From contig CAVTPU010000004.1 in assembly GCA_963736695.1 (NCBI GenBank), positions 2,232,001 to 2,296,000 of the forward strand: a stretch of DNA of 64,000 nucleotides, in the 5' to 3' direction. Origin of the DNA: CAVTPU01 sp963736695. GTDB taxonomy: Bacteria > Actinomycetota > Actinomycetes > Mycobacteriales > Micromonosporaceae. This document shows positions 56,654 to 64,000 of the stretch, one piece after another. The notes under the pieces were generated by a model. The model made no database searches and was not told the origin of the DNA. It was given only the letters and a program-made list of their open reading frames with translations. The position numbers and the translations under genes were made by a program. How positions within the stretch are numbered: the stretch's first letter is position 1; every line of letters starts with the position of its first letter.

Positions 56654-58024
56654 TCAGCACTCGATGACGTTGACGGCGAGGCCGCCCCGCGCGGTCTCCT
56701 TGTATTTGACCTTCATATCCGCCCCCGTCTCCCGCATCGTCTTGATCACCTTGTCGAGCGACACGGCGTGACTGCCGTCTCCCCGCAAGGCGAGCCGGGC
56801 GGCGGTGATCGCCTTGATCGACGCGACCGCGTTGCGTTCGATGCAGGGCACCTGCACCAGGCCGCCGACCGGATCGCACGTGAGACCGAGGTTGTGTTCC
56901 ATGGCGATCTCAGCGGCGTTCTCGACCTGCGCGGCGGTGCCACCGAGCACCTCGGTGAGCCCGGCCGCCGCCATCGAACAGGCCGAGCCGACCTCGCCCT
57001 GGCAGCCGACCTCGGCTCCGGAGATCGACGCGTTCTCCTTGAACAGCACCCCGATCGCGGCGGCGGTGAGCAGAAACCGGACCACACCATCGTGATCGGC
57101 TCCCGGAACGAAACGGAAATAATAATGCAAAACAGCTGGTACGATGCCGGCCGCCCCGTTTGTCGGAGCGGTGACGACCCGCCCGCCCACCGCGTTCTCC
57201 TCATTGACTGCGAGCGCGAACAACGTCACCCAGTCCATCACCCGCAGCGGGTCGGTGGCGTAGTGCTCCGCCTCCAGTCGCCGACGCAGGTCGGCGGCCC
57301 GGCGCCGCACTTTGAGCGAGCCTGGCAGCGTGCCATCACGCTCGCAGCCACGCTCGACGCACCGCTGCATGACGGCCCAGATCCGCAGCAACTCGGCCCG
57401 CACCTGCGCCTCGGGCCGTCGGGCCACCTCGTTGGCGAGCATGATGTCGCTGATCCGAAGACCGGACTCCCGGGTCAGATCAAGCAGATCCGCGCCGGTG
57501 CGGAAAGGATGCGGAACCGGCGCCGGGTCGGGCACGATCCGGTCGGCGCCGACCGCCGACTCGTCCACGACGAATCCGCCGCCGACGCTGAAATAGGTTC
57601 GGGTGGCGACGGGTTCACCGGCCCCGTCGAAGGCGGTGAAGACCATGCCGTTGGGGTGAAACGGCAACGAGCGCCGACGATGCAGCACTAGGTCTTGGTC
57701 CTCGTTCCAGAGCACCTCGGGGCCGCCCGCCAGCGAGAGTCGCCGCGTCATGCGAACCTTGGCGACGATGGTCGACACATCGTCGGGCTCGACCGTGGCC
57801 GGGTCTTCGCCGAGCAGGCCGAGCAGCACTGCCGCGTCGCTGCCGTGCCCGTGACCGGTGGCGCCCAACGAGCCGAAGAGTTCGGCCCGGACCCGCGCGG
57901 TGTCCGCGAGGCGCCCGTCGGCTTTGAGACTGGCCACAAAACGGCGGGCCGCCCGCATCGGGCCGACGGTGTGCGAGCTCGACGGCCCGATCCCGATGGT
58001 GAAGAGGTCAAAGGCGCTGATCAC
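56654..58024 (-). CDS. sdaA: L-serine ammonia-lyase, iron-sulfur type
   Basis: The 456-residue single-chain enzyme has both halves fused: the beta domain (SAFDLFTIGIGPSSSHTVGP) at 1-160 and the alpha domain (from about 190). The alpha domain has GCQGEVGSACSMAAAGLTEV and NLGLTCDPVGGLVQVPCIER, whose Cys residues bind the 4Fe-4S cluster. It deaminates L-serine to pyruvate and ammonia. Length matches the one-subunit type of E. coli SdaA. A terminator at 58107-58142 separates it from the sigma-factor operon upstream. Confidence 0.95.
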   Translation of the reverse strand: MISAFDLFTIGIGPSSSHTVGPMRAARRFVASLKADGRLADTARVRAELFGSLGATGHGHGSDAAVLLGLLGEDPATVEPDDVSTIVAKVRMTRRLSLAGGPEVLWNEDQDLVLHRRRSLPFHPNGMVFTAFDGAGEPVATRTYFSVGGGFVVDESAVGADRIVPDPAPVPHPFRTGADLLDLTRESGLRISDIMLANEVARRPEAQVRAELLRIWAVMQRCVERGCERDGTLPGSLKVRRRAADLRRRLEAEHYATDPLRVMDWVTLFALAVNEENAVGGRVVTAPTNGAAGIVPAVLHYYFRFVPGADHDGVVRFLLTAAAIGVLFKENASISGAEVGCQGEVGSACSMAAAGLTEVLGGTAAQVENAAEIAMEHNLGLTCDPVGGLVQVPCIERNAVASIKAITAARLALRGDGSHAVSLDKVIKTMRETGADMKVKYKETARGGLAVNVIEC

Positions 58025-58106
58025 GGCACTCTCCCGGTCCCTGGGCGGCGAGCGTAACCCATGATCGGCCAGGCGCGGAGACGCACCGGCCCACTGAGTC
58101 GAACGC

Positions 58107-58142
58107 GACGGGTGGGGCGAAGTCGCCTTCGCCCCACCCGTC
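58107..58142 (-). terminator. Perfect 16-bp hairpin after the sigma-factor operon
   Basis: GACGGGTGGGGCGAAG pairs with CTTCGCCCCACCCGTC around TCGC. It lies 26 bases past the stop at 58168 on the minus strand and before the sdaA start at 58024. Confidence 0.85.
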
Positions 58143-58167
58143 AGACCTGCGTTATTGATACCCGGCG

Positions 58168-60009
58168 CTATTGACAGCCGGTCGCCGAGTTCGCCTCCTG
58201 CACCAACACTGCATGATTGCCAAAGGCGATTCCCGTCACCAACCCGGCCGCCGAACCGGTAACCATCACGGAGTTCCCCTCGCCGATCTCCGGGCTGATC
58301 CCAGAGGTCATTTGAATGATCGTGAGGGTCTCGGCCTTCGCTCCCTCGCCCCGAGTGACGACGGTGACCGGACTGTCCTGCATATCGAAGAGGTCGGCCC
58401 CGAAGAATTCCCTCATCTGGGTCAACGGCATCCCGATCTCTAAAGCATTGAGGAAGGTCAGGTCGGGGCCGACCAATCGCACGGCCGCGAGTCTGCCATT
58501 GCGGAAAGTCAGCCGTGCGTGTGCGGCGTATTTTCCAGTCGCTTCAGCGTCGAACCTGCCCGGACAGCTCTTCTCCGAGGCCACTCGGGTGAGCCGGCCC
58601 GCCTGCTTGAGGCTCGTGAACGTCGTTGCGATCCGATAGGGGCCGAGCCCACGCAGGTCGAGCACCTCGTCGGGCTGCAGGCCGGACTGGACTGGTTCGG
58701 GACTGGCGGCCGGGCTCCCTTCCTGCTCCGGCCCCCGGGTTATCGCCCGGTCAGCGATGTCGATCGCCAAGACGGCCGTCGTCGGCTGTGGACGGAGAAT
58801 CGGCTGCGGTTCGCCCGCCCCTGAAGACAGGCTGAGCACCTCGATCGCCCGAACGTCCTCAAAGGCGACTCCACCGAGGATCTCCTTCCTCTCCTTCTTC
58901 GCCAGACTGGCTGCCTCCGGCCGGAAGGCGACCACGACAGCACTACCACCGGCGGACCATCCCAGCATTCGCACCGTGGCCGCGTCGGAGATTGTCGGCA
59001 GGTCGATTCTCCGCCCGATCTTTCCGGTAGCCGCGTCCACCGTCTCAAAGCTCCACTGTGGTCGGCCGGAGGCCTCGCCGGGAACCGCGATCACGATAGC
59101 CCGCCCGTCCGGCGTCCATGATCCTTTGCCTGACAGTCGGGCGCCGGCCGGCAATGTCGCGGTCGACTGAACCTTCCCGCCCAGATCGAGCACGACAAGG
59201 CGACTACCCGATTGATATGCCACCCGACTGCCGTCCCGACTGAACGCCGCGGCATTGAACGGGACAGGTCCGTTGACGATGTCCGGCGGTTCCACAGCGG
59301 TCAGTCGCCGATATTCGCCGCTGTCGGCATTCTGCAAGGCCAGCGAGTCCCACCTGACAAGGGAGCCGGACGCGAACTTCGCGACGAGCAGCGTTCGTCC
59401 GTCGGGCGACCAGGCCAGGGGCGTGGTGTCGCGACAATAGCCTTGATCCGGGGGCACGACGCGATCGTTCCTGCCCCGAAGAAGGTCAATCATCGTATAT
59501 GCGCAGGGCCCGTTGCCCTTGTCCGCGATGTCCCACCCCACCACTATCCGGTCCCCTGCGGGCGAGAGCAGCTGACCCGGCTCACCGGGATGGATCTCGT
59601 CGGCGTTGGTGACGACATCGGACATTCGATAGCCCTGCGGTCCGAGCAGTCCCAGTCGCGAATTTCCCGCCAGAGTCAGCAGCGGCGGTGAATTCGAGCC
59701 GAAGACTACTGCGGCCGGACCGGGTTTGGCACTGAGGAATGGGGTGCTGGGTCGGACCATCTCCAGTCGGGTCGGCAGAGTGACCGGAGGCGAATCTGCC
59801 GGCTTCGTGTCAGTGCGATCCACTGTGGATATCACGGGCACGACCAGCGCCACGATCAGCAGGACCGCCGCGGCGGCGCCGATCGGCAGTGCGATCAGCC
59901 GACGCCTGCGCATCCGGCGCGCGTCTCGCATCGCGCCGTCGAGAGTCTCATATCCCGTCACCGTGGCCGCGGCCTCTCGCAGCGCCTCATGAAGACTCGT
60001 CCCGCTCAT
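58168..60009 (-). CDS. Membrane-anchored beta-propeller protein, partner of the SigE-type sigma factor
   Basis: The 613-residue protein has a cytosolic N-terminus of about 36 residues (SLHEALREAAATVTGYETLD), one membrane helix (LIALPIGAAAAVLLIVALVV) and a large exported region. PD40/TolB-like repeats are visible in this region: LLSPAGDRIVVGWDI, LAWSPDGRTLLVAKF, AAFSRDGSRVAYQSGS and GSWTPDGRAIVIAVPG. Its start overlaps the sigma-factor stop by four bases (ATGA), a usual sigma/anti-sigma pairing. It may anchor or inhibit the sigma factor through its N-terminus and sense an outside signal through the propeller (inference). No ZAS zinc motif is seen. Confidence 0.82.
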   Translation of the reverse strand: MSGTSLHEALREAAATVTGYETLDGAMRDARRMRRRRLIALPIGAAAAVLLIVALVVPVISTVDRTDTKPADSPPVTLPTRLEMVRPSTPFLSAKPGPAAVVFGSNSPPLLTLAGNSRLGLLGPQGYRMSDVVTNADEIHPGEPGQLLSPAGDRIVVGWDIADKGNGPCAYTMIDLLRGRNDRVVPPDQGYCRDTTPLAWSPDGRTLLVAKFASGSLVRWDSLALQNADSGEYRRLTAVEPPDIVNGPVPFNAAAFSRDGSRVAYQSGSRLVVLDLGGKVQSTATLPAGARLSGKGSWTPDGRAIVIAVPGEASGRPQWSFETVDAATGKIGRRIDLPTISDAATVRMLGWSAGGSAVVVAFRPEAASLAKKERKEILGGVAFEDVRAIEVLSLSSGAGEPQPILRPQPTTAVLAIDIADRAITRGPEQEGSPAASPEPVQSGLQPDEVLDLRGLGPYRIATTFTSLKQAGRLTRVASEKSCPGRFDAEATGKYAAHARLTFRNGRLAAVRLVGPDLTFLNALEIGMPLTQMREFFGADLFDMQDSPVTVVTRGEGAKAETLTIIQMTSGISPEIGEGNSVMVTGSAAGLVTGIAFGNHAVLVQEANSATGCQ

Positions 60010-60557
60010 GACGTCACCTCATTCACTAAAACCTCAACCGGACCGACTGGGTTTCCGTGGAGGGTCGATAGCTCCGGGGCCGAGGCCCGCAGTTTCGCGA
60101 GCGCGTCGCGGGTCTGGCTTTTCACAGTGCCGAGGCGAATCCCCAACACCTGCGCTGTCTGGACTTCGGTCAGGTCTTCATAGAACCGGAGCACCACGAC
60201 GGCGCGCTGGGCCGGCGGCAGCGTCGCCAGCGCCTTCATGACGCTTAGCCGGGTGGCGACCTCGTCGGCCCGGTCGTCCGTGCGGCTCTCCTCGCCGCCC
60301 GGCGTCAGGACTTCTCTCAGACGCCGGCTTCGCCGCCGCCACACCGAGATGTGTTCGTGATAGAGGGCCTTTCGGACATATGCCTCTGGATTGCCAGCCT
60401 GCACCTTGGGCCAGTGAAGCGCGGTCTTCGCCAATGCGGTCTGCAGAAGGTCCTCCGCAGCGCCGTGATCGCACGCGAGCAGGAAAGCCGTCCGAGACAG
60501 CGCCTGCGTTCGAGCGCGTACAAAGTCGGAGAAACCCTCATATCGGGTTGAACTCAT
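60006..60557 (-). CDS. SigE-family ECF RNA polymerase sigma factor
   Basis: The protein of about 183 residues starts at ATG 60557 behind GGAGG (MSSTRYEGFSDFVRARTQAL). Region 2 shows AFLLACDHGAAEDLLQTALA and NPEAYVRKALYHEHISVWRR. Region 4 shows LPPAQRAVVVLRFYEDLTEV and QVLGIRLGTVKSQTRDALAK. This is the SigE-family ECF type common in actinomycetes. Its stop overlaps the start of the membrane propeller gene, so both form one operon. The promoter region lies in the 117-bp gap to the DUF4230 gene; no clear autoregulatory site could be picked. Confidence 0.93.
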   Translation of the reverse strand: MSSTRYEGFSDFVRARTQALSRTAFLLACDHGAAEDLLQTALAKTALHWPKVQAGNPEAYVRKALYHEHISVWRRRSRRLREVLTPGGEESRTDDRADEVATRLSVMKALATLPPAQRAVVVLRFYEDLTEVQTAQVLGIRLGTVKSQTRDALAKLRASAPELSTLHGNPVGPVEVLVNEVTS

Positions 60558-60674
60558 CGAATCACCTCCACCCCTATAAACGTCACCCACCCGGTCGGCG
60601 GAGGGTAGACGTGCGGGGAAGCAGTGATCAGGCGAGAAACCGTCCTGTTGGCCGGGTCAGATGGTCACGACCGC

Positions 60675-61463
60675 CTATGGCGCGGAGTATTTGACCGTGA
60701 CCTGGCGATAGCCGAGTTGATGCAGCAGGCTCTCCAACATCGCGGTGGTGTTCTTCTCCGCCCGGGACCGCAGCTCACTGTCCTGAGCCGCCTTCGCGAT
60801 CTTCTCCTCGGCGAGCTGATAGAGCTGCTGTTGCTTGTTGGGGTCACCGCCGAAGACGTCACCGACGTGGTTGATGACGCCCTTCTCCTGCGCGAAGACG
60901 TAGCTGTGATCATGATCGAGACTGGGGCGTTCGAGCACCGGCGCGGGCAGGGTCACGGTCACCTGGGTCCGGTCCGGCGAGGCCACGATCGCCCCTTCGG
61001 TGAGGGCCTTGAAGTCGACGTACGAGTCGACCGACCCCACCCCGACGAACAGGGTGCGCTCGTTGAAGAACACGTCGGGCACAAACCGCTTGTTCTCCTG
61101 CAGGTCGACAATGACCTGGAACGTGCCCTCCGCGGCGACATAACGGCTGAGGTTTTGAATCGACTTGATCAAAACCGGACCGGACCGGTCGGTGGTCTCG
61201 CTCGCGAAGGGGCTGCGCAGCTCGGGAATCAAGTTGGCCATGCGCAGGCCGAAGACGACGACCGCGACCAGCCCAACGAATGTCAGGATCGTCGCGAACC
61301 GGCGGCCCCAGCGGCGGCCCGCCGACGGACGGTCGTCAACGTCGACGTCAGCCTCCACCGGCAGCGTCTGTGTGCTCTCCGCCACGGCGAGCGGGGGCTC
61401 ACCAGCGGCTTGTGGCTGGTCAGCCGTGGTGCGCGATTCGGTCGCGTCCGGCTCAGTCGTCAT
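60675..61463 (-). CDS. DUF4230 membrane-anchored protein
   Basis: The 262-residue protein has a polar N-terminus of about 50 residues and one helix (FATILTFVGLVAVVVFGLRM). An extracellular domain follows, with LIKSIQNLSRYVAAEGTFQV, DLQENKRFVPDVFFNERTLF and VGSVDSYVDFKALTEGAIVA, and a helical end (QLYQLAEEKIAKAAQDSELR). The I-x-N-L-x-x-Y-x-A-x-E-G start and the final G-Y-x-x-V-x-V-x-Y strand match DUF4230. Function unknown. It is upstream of the sigma-factor gene and downstream of the GT2 gene on the same strand. Confidence 0.88.
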   Translation of the reverse strand: MTTEPDATESRTTADQPQAAGEPPLAVAESTQTLPVEADVDVDDRPSAGRRWGRRFATILTFVGLVAVVVFGLRMANLIPELRSPFASETTDRSGPVLIKSIQNLSRYVAAEGTFQVIVDLQENKRFVPDVFFNERTLFVGVGSVDSYVDFKALTEGAIVASPDRTQVTVTLPAPVLERPSLDHDHSYVFAQEKGVINHVGDVFGGDPNKQQQLYQLAEEKIAKAAQDSELRSRAEKNTTAMLESLLHQLGYRQVTVKYSAP

Positions 61464-61518
61464 CGCGGCCCACCCTTCGTGTCGGTGCAGACATTAACCG
61501 TACGGGGTGAGCGCAAAT

Positions 61519-63135
61519 TCACGCGACCAGGCGCAGCCTCCTCACCGCCGCGAGCACGTGTCGGCCGGCGCGCAGCACGGCCCAGATCACCGCCCTCGCC
61601 CCGATCGTCAACGGCGTCGAGGTCACGACGAGGCGCGCGGCGGCGCGACCGGGCTCCACCCAGATCCACCGCCGCCCGAGCCGGGTCGGTCGCGCACCCA
61701 GCTGGACCCGAACCGGGCCGAGCGTGGCCTCCGCGCCGTCGTCGCGCACGACCACGCGCAGACGCTGGGGCCCGTGCAGCCCGGACGGCATCGGAAGCCG
61801 GCAGACGAACCGCAGCGCCGGCGAGACTCCGACCTCGTCGCCCGCGACGATCTCGATGGGGCGCCGCACCGCGGCGTCGCCGATCTCGACGAGCACGTCG
61901 GCGCGAACGTCGCCCGCTGTCGCCGCGATGCCCGGGGCGTGCCAACGGCCGTGCACCACGACCGTGTCGGCAGCCGCCTCGTCGCGGCGGACGGCGGTGA
62001 TCGTCACCGGCATCAAACCGGTCTCCAGTAACGGTTCGAGACGCTCGGGAAGCTCCCCGTCCAACCCCGGCGGGATGGTTGATGGCCCGCTTGTGGATGG
62101 TTCGGCGGCCGACGAGCGCGGCCAGCGCACCACGATGCGCCGGCCCACGACACGCAGGCCGGTGTTGGTGCGCGGATCGCGCACCAACACCGGATCGTTG
62201 ACAAGCAGGCCGAGCGCACGCAGCCCGCCGGCGAGGTCGGACGTGTGGGCCGCCACCGTGGCGACGTCAACCGGGACGAACAGCGCCGCCACCCGTGCGG
62301 TGAACTCGGCGAGCAGCGCGTCATCGAGAGCGCTCGCGGCCCGCCGGGCATAGGCCGTCTGCATATAGACGATCCACCGCAGCACCGCGTCACGCTGCCG
62401 CTCGTCGCACCCACCGAGACCGGCGGCGAGCTCCTCAATCACGCTCAGGTGTTGAAAAATCCGCTCCGGGCGATCACGCGAGTCCATGATGGACGATGCG
62501 TCGGGGCGACTGCGATAGAGATAGACCGGATCGGGGGTGAGCACCATCGACGTGGCACGCAACAACAGCGGAATGGTGAAGAGCACGTCTTCGAAGGCGG
62601 TCCCCTCGCTGAAGCGACCGCCCGCCGCCGTCACGAGATCGCGCCGGAACACCTTGTTGCAGGCGGACGGGTTGCCGATGAGGTCGGGGGCCCGCGCCAC
62701 CGACGTGATGAGTCGCTCGCCGGTGATCAACTCCCTCCGCCATGGCGGGCTCGGCCGGGGCGGGAGGCCGGGCATGTCGCCGACCACGATCTGCGCCTCG
62801 TGGCGGTCCGCGAGGCCGAGCAACCGGTCGAGGCCGCCCGCCGCATAGAGATCGTCGGAGTCGAGAAACGCGAGATAACGGCCAGTGGCGAGGGCTATCG
62901 CCCGATTGCGGGCGGCGCCCAGTCCGGCGTTGGCCTGGTGGATCACGGTAACGGCGGGGGCACGTTGGGCGTACGCGTCAATGATCTGCGCCGACGTGTC
63001 GGTGGAGCCGTCGTCGACGATCACCACCGCCACGTGCTCACGACACCTCTGCGCGTCGAGCGAGGCGAGTGCCGCCGGGAGCCACCGTTGGGTGTTGTGG
63101 ACCGCGATGACCACGGTCGCCCATGGCTCCGACAT
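61519..63135 (-). CDS. GT2-family glycosyltransferase with C-terminal accessory region
   Basis: The protein has about 538 residues from ATG 63135 behind GGAGG (MSEPWATVVIAVHNTQRWLP). The GT-A domain at about 5-220 shows VVIVDDGSTDTSAQIIDAYA, NAGLGAARNRAIALATGRYL and AFLDSDDLYAAG, the D-x-D metal site. The C-terminal 300 residues contain beta-rich repeats (VRRPIEIVAGDEVGVSPALR, RLRVVVRDDGAEATLG) as in TagF/TupA-like or CDP-glycerol-linked transferases. It would add sugars or polyol to a cell-surface polymer, consistent with the ABC exporter nearby. It is divergent from the next glycosyltransferase. Confidence 0.9.
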   Translation of the reverse strand: MSEPWATVVIAVHNTQRWLPAALASLDAQRCREHVAVVIVDDGSTDTSAQIIDAYAQRAPAVTVIHQANAGLGAARNRAIALATGRYLAFLDSDDLYAAGGLDRLLGLADRHEAQIVVGDMPGLPPRPSPPWRRELITGERLITSVARAPDLIGNPSACNKVFRRDLVTAAGGRFSEGTAFEDVLFTIPLLLRATSMVLTPDPVYLYRSRPDASSIMDSRDRPERIFQHLSVIEELAAGLGGCDERQRDAVLRWIVYMQTAYARRAASALDDALLAEFTARVAALFVPVDVATVAAHTSDLAGGLRALGLLVNDPVLVRDPRTNTGLRVVGRRIVVRWPRSSAAEPSTSGPSTIPPGLDGELPERLEPLLETGLMPVTITAVRRDEAAADTVVVHGRWHAPGIAATAGDVRADVLVEIGDAAVRRPIEIVAGDEVGVSPALRFVCRLPMPSGLHGPQRLRVVVRDDGAEATLGPVRVQLGARPTRLGRRWIWVEPGRAAARLVVTSTPLTIGARAVIWAVLRAGRHVLAAVRRLRLVA

Positions 63136-63188
63136 GATCACCTCCAAGTCCGCTGTCGCCGGCCGTCAGCCGCTGTAGTGTCACGCCC

Positions 63189-64000
63189 ATGAAACACCTC
63201 GCGCGGCGGGTGCGCCAACGCCTGGGCCGAGGACCGCTTGGGCGGATCAAGCGGCGCCTCTGGGCCGCCGCCCGACGAGCGCGCGGGGACGGGACCGCCA
63301 GCGCGGCAGACCCGACGACGACGCCGGCGACCACCGGCCAGTCCACGATCACCGGTCATCCCGCCTTCGCCGGTCTCGTGGCGCACAGTCTCGTGGCGCA
63401 CAGTCTCGGCGCGAGCGACCCTCGCGGGACCACGATGCCGACGGCGGTGCTGTTCTGGCCGGTCGACAACGCCAACCCCTATCAGTCACTGCTCTATTGC
63501 CGGTTTCCCGCGCACAATCTCGTCCCGTTGCCACTGTCGCGAATCGACTCGGCCGACGCCGCGATCGCCGAACTGCCCGCCGGCGTCCCGATCGTGCTGC
63601 ATGTGCACTGGCTCTATGGCGTCATCGCAGGCAGTCGCGACGTCGACGAGGCGGAGCAGCGGGTGACCCGATTCGAGCAGACCTTGCGGCGCGTGCGTCA
63701 GCATCAACGGTTAAGTCTGTTGTGGACTGTCCACAATCTGCTGCCGCACGAGACGCTTTATCCCGAGGCGGAGCGGCGACTGCGCCGCGTGATGCTCACA
63801 CAGTCCGATGTGGTGCATGTGATGCGCCCCGAGCACGTCGACCTGCTCGAGCACGAGTTCGGCCACCGTCCCGCACGAGTCGTGGTCGCCGCGCATCCAA
63901 GCTTCGCCGGCGCTTATCCCGACTGGGCCGATCAACGAACGGCTCGCGCCGCGCTCGGCCTCGCCTTCGACGCCCGGGTCCTGGTGACGTTCGGACAAAT
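63189..64000 (+). CDS. Glycosyltransferase, GT4-like N-terminal part, cut by window
   Basis: The frame opens at ATG 63189 (MKHLARRVRQRLGRG) and runs off the right edge after about 270 residues. After a basic N-terminus and a low-complexity Thr/Ala stretch (about 35-65) come AVLFWPVDNANPYQSLLYCR, PIVLHVHWLYGVIAGSRDVD, LLWTVHNLLPHETLYPEAER and VVHVMRPEHVDLLEHEFG. The H-V-H-W and T-V-H-N segments fit the donor-fold N-half of GT4-type transferases of surface glycans. The donor is unknown. The start lies 53 bp from the divergent GT2 gene. Confidence 0.82.
   Translation, partial: MKHLARRVRQRLGRGPLGRIKRRLWAAARRARGDGTASAADPTTTPATTGQSTITGHPAFAGLVAHSLVAHSLGASDPRGTTMPTAVLFWPVDNANPYQSLLYCRFPAHNLVPLPLSRIDSADAAIAELPAGVPIVLHVHWLYGVIAGSRDVDEAEQRVTRFEQTLRRVRQHQRLSLLWTVHNLLPHETLYPEAERRLRRVMLTQSDVVHVMRPEHVDLLEHEFGHRPARVVVAAHPSFAGAYPDWADQRTARAALGLAFDARVLVTFGQ

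Overview
The window is high-GC DNA with dense short-spaced operons, GTG/TTG starts and strong GGAGG ribosome sites. It carries a SepX/GlpR divisome protein, a SigE-family sigma factor, a TipAL-type MerR regulator and a tRNA-Ala/rimJ/moeA/galU/5-FCL/fmdB neighbourhood. This points to a filamentous actinobacterium, most likely near Micromonosporaceae; the genus cannot be fixed from this sequence.

Layout. (1) 1-5.2 kb is a redox/acyl cluster: an MDR oxidoreductase (cut by the window edge), an SDR, two paralogous TetR regulators, an enoyl-CoA hydratase and an alpha/beta hydrolase. A 20-bp palindrome or its half-sites recurs in three promoter regions. (2) 5.2-9.7 kb looks accessory: a RelE-type toxin pair, a HelD-family ATPase with a frameshifted N-terminus, a ParA ATPase with a small SAP-like partner, and about 600 bp without genes. 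(3) 9.7-25.3 kb is mostly housekeeping: a Crp/Fnr regulator with a membrane protein, tRNA-Ala(CGC), sepX, rimJ, moeA, galU, 5-FCL, fmdB behind a CIRCE operator, a methyltransferase, two secreted wall hydrolases, an FHA protein, a degenerate EAL protein, DUF72 and fumarylacetoacetase. (4) 25.7-34 kb holds signalling and secreted products: a GAF protein resembling a decapitated DevS kinase, a repeat peptide, TipAL, an Excalibur protein, an M14 carboxypeptidase, tRNA-Arg(CCT), a PH protein and a large PAS/GAF histidine kinase.

(5) 34.3-35.4 kb is the most unusual part. Downstream of a conserved actinobacterial protein gene, on the same strand, lie two tandem RNAs that each fold as a complete tRNA written in circularly permuted order. 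In each, the T-arm half precedes the D-arm half, a loop containing CCACA closes the acceptor stem, and the two RNA ends pair with each other. This is the architecture of bacterial YrlA-type Y RNAs or of permuted tRNA genes. No Ro/Rsr or RtcB gene is present in the window.

(6) 35.6-44.1 kb holds a Ser/Thr kinase, a membrane protein, a 1090-residue secreted nuclease, a small Cys-rich protein and a glycogen-debranching-type enzyme. (7) 44.2-52.9 kb is a polyamine uptake and degradation locus on the minus strand: mmsA, an aminotransferase, then an aldehyde dehydrogenase with potA-potD-potB-potC joined by 4-base overlaps. (8) 53-64 kb holds a DUF4442 thioesterase, an orphan MsiK-like sugar-transporter ATPase, a polysaccharide ABC exporter, serine dehydratase, a SigE-type sigma factor with a membrane propeller partner, a DUF4230 protein and two glycosyltransferases, the last cut by the window edge. 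The exporter and glycosyltransferases suggest a cell-surface glycan locus continuing to the right.
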